From: an uncultured Caryophanales bacterium
GTDB lineage: Bacteria; Bacillota_I; Bacilli_A; RFN20; CAG-826
Length of the DNA: 23,026 nucleotides
Direction of reading: 5' to 3'
Assembly (NCBI GenBank): GCA_905197045.1
Contig: CAJJXG010000022.1
Location: 1 to 23,026, forward strand
Made by a program: the position numbers and the translations under genes. A model generated the notes under the pieces. It had not been told where the DNA came from. It searched no databases and saw only the letters and a program-made list of their open reading frames with translations. Shown here piece by piece: positions 22,515 through 23,026 of this stretch. Positions within the stretch are counted from its first letter, which is position 1. Every line of letters begins with the position of its first letter.

Positions 22515-22543
22515 TAGACCTTTTATACAAAAAGTGATATAAT
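22515..22543 (+). promoter_or_regulatory. Promoter of the second XRE gene
   Basis: TAGACC (22515-22520), 17 nt, extended -10 TGA-TATAAT (22535-22543). The ATG at 22575 follows an AGGAGG site. Confidence 0.7.
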
Positions 22544-22574
22544 TTCTGCATAAAACTGTGAGGAGGAACTCGCA

Positions 22575-22769
22575 ATGAAATATGCAGATGCTATTAAATT
22601 ATTAAGAAAGAAAATGTTGTTAACACAAGATGAATTCGCCAAATATCTTGGTGTTTCTTTTGGCACTGTTAATAGATGGGAAAACGGTCAGTATGATCCA
22701 ACTATGAAATTAAAAAGAAAGTTGGCTCCAATGTTCAAAGAACACAACATCGAAGTGGAGGTAAAATAA
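22575..22769 (+). CDS. XRE-family regulator (minimal HTH)
   Basis: A 64-residue protein that is almost entirely one Cro/C1-type helix-turn-helix (AIKLLRKKMLLTQDEFAKYL, GVSFGTVNRWENGQYDP, LKRKLAPMFKEHNIEVE). The WENGQ pattern and length match small controller proteins found beside restriction enzymes. AGGAGG precedes the ATG, and a strong extended -10 promoter lies upstream. It is separated by one base from the next gene, so the two are co-translated. It may control the restriction-like gene, as C proteins do. Confidence 0.85.
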   Translation: MKYADAIKLLRKKMLLTQDEFAKYLGVSFGTVNRWENGQYDPTMKLKRKLAPMFKEHNIEVEVK

Positions 22770-22770
22770 T

Positions 22771-22989
22771 ATGCCAAATCCAAATGAAATATTATCTGAA
22801 GAAGATGTAAAAAGAATATATATAACTCCGTCAATCGAAAGAGCAGGTTGGACTAATTTTAGAATGGAATATTTTACGGATGGTAGAGTTCACGTTGCAT
22901 CTAACGGCGTTATGACTAGAGGCAAAAGAAAATATGCTGATTATTTATTAAAACATTTAAATAATATAAATCTGTGGTTATTCATCTAA
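22771..22989 (+). pseudogene. Truncated N-terminal HsdR-like (type I restriction) protein
   Basis: A 72-residue protein. Residues 8-60 resemble the start of type I restriction R subunits and related HSDR_N proteins: VKRIYITPSIERAGWTNF, REY-type FRMEYFTDGRV, and GKRKYADYLLKH, where the family continues into PLAVIEAK and the nuclease core. Here the protein stops after LNNINLWLFI. Neither of the other two frames in the remaining 37 bases restores a PLAVIEAK-like sequence, so it appears to be a fragment, although it could be a small protein in its own right. It follows the XRE gene by one base. Confidence 0.6.
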
Positions 22990-23026
22990 GTTGTCACTAT
23001 TTTTACACAAAGTTATTCATTTAATT

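Overview
The window looks like the chromosome of an uncultured, low-GC Gram-positive bacterium (Bacillota, probably a gut-type Bacilli or Erysipelotrichia-like lineage). The DNA is AT-rich, TGA acts as a stop (sigma factor, TIM-like and nagA genes), AGGAGG-type ribosome sites are common, there are two lipoproteins with Gram-positive lipoboxes, and ECF vitamin and SsuABC-type transporters occur. The taxonomic placement is inference from these features only.

Layout. (1) 1-2880: a three-gene ECF sigma system: sigma factor, an overlapping single-pass membrane protein (probable anti-sigma factor) and a lipoprotein that resembles the membrane protein's outer domain. The same two-part motif, looking like an ECF promoter, precedes both the sigma gene and the lipoprotein gene. 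(2) 2900-5660: a DUF308-like membrane protein (minus), a divergent cysK-cysE cysteine pair, and a minus-strand tRNA operon (Ile-Val-Thr). (3) 5828-9100: an ArsB/NhaD-type transporter broken by a frameshift, a MATE exporter (minus), and upstream of it a 21-bp inverted repeat and a structured RNA candidate ending in a terminator. (4) 9200-10434: an ECF-transporter S component overlapping a P-loop kinase gene.

(5) 10468-16704: a six-gene operon, the most interesting part. It encodes a triosephosphate isomerase-like protein, a LarA-like (nickel-pincer lactate racemase family) protein, a NagB-like sugar-phosphate isomerase/deaminase, and an ABC transporter of the nitrate/sulfonate/taurine type (permease, ATPase, lipoprotein). 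All three enzymes keep their family fold motifs but have changes at positions that define the classical reaction. This suggests a repurposed, possibly undescribed catabolic route. (6) 16855-21935: a TauE/SafE exporter and a DeoR regulator, divergent over a 39-bp operator holding overlapping promoters for both; then an aldose-1-epimerase-like protein, nagA and an unusual phosphofructokinase. Pieces of the DeoR operator recur before the six-gene operon and between the epimerase and nagA, so regions 5 and 6 may form one sugar or sugar-acid regulon.

(7) 22009-23026: two small XRE-type regulators and a 72-residue protein resembling only the N-terminal end of a type I restriction HsdR subunit, perhaps the edge of a degraded defence locus.
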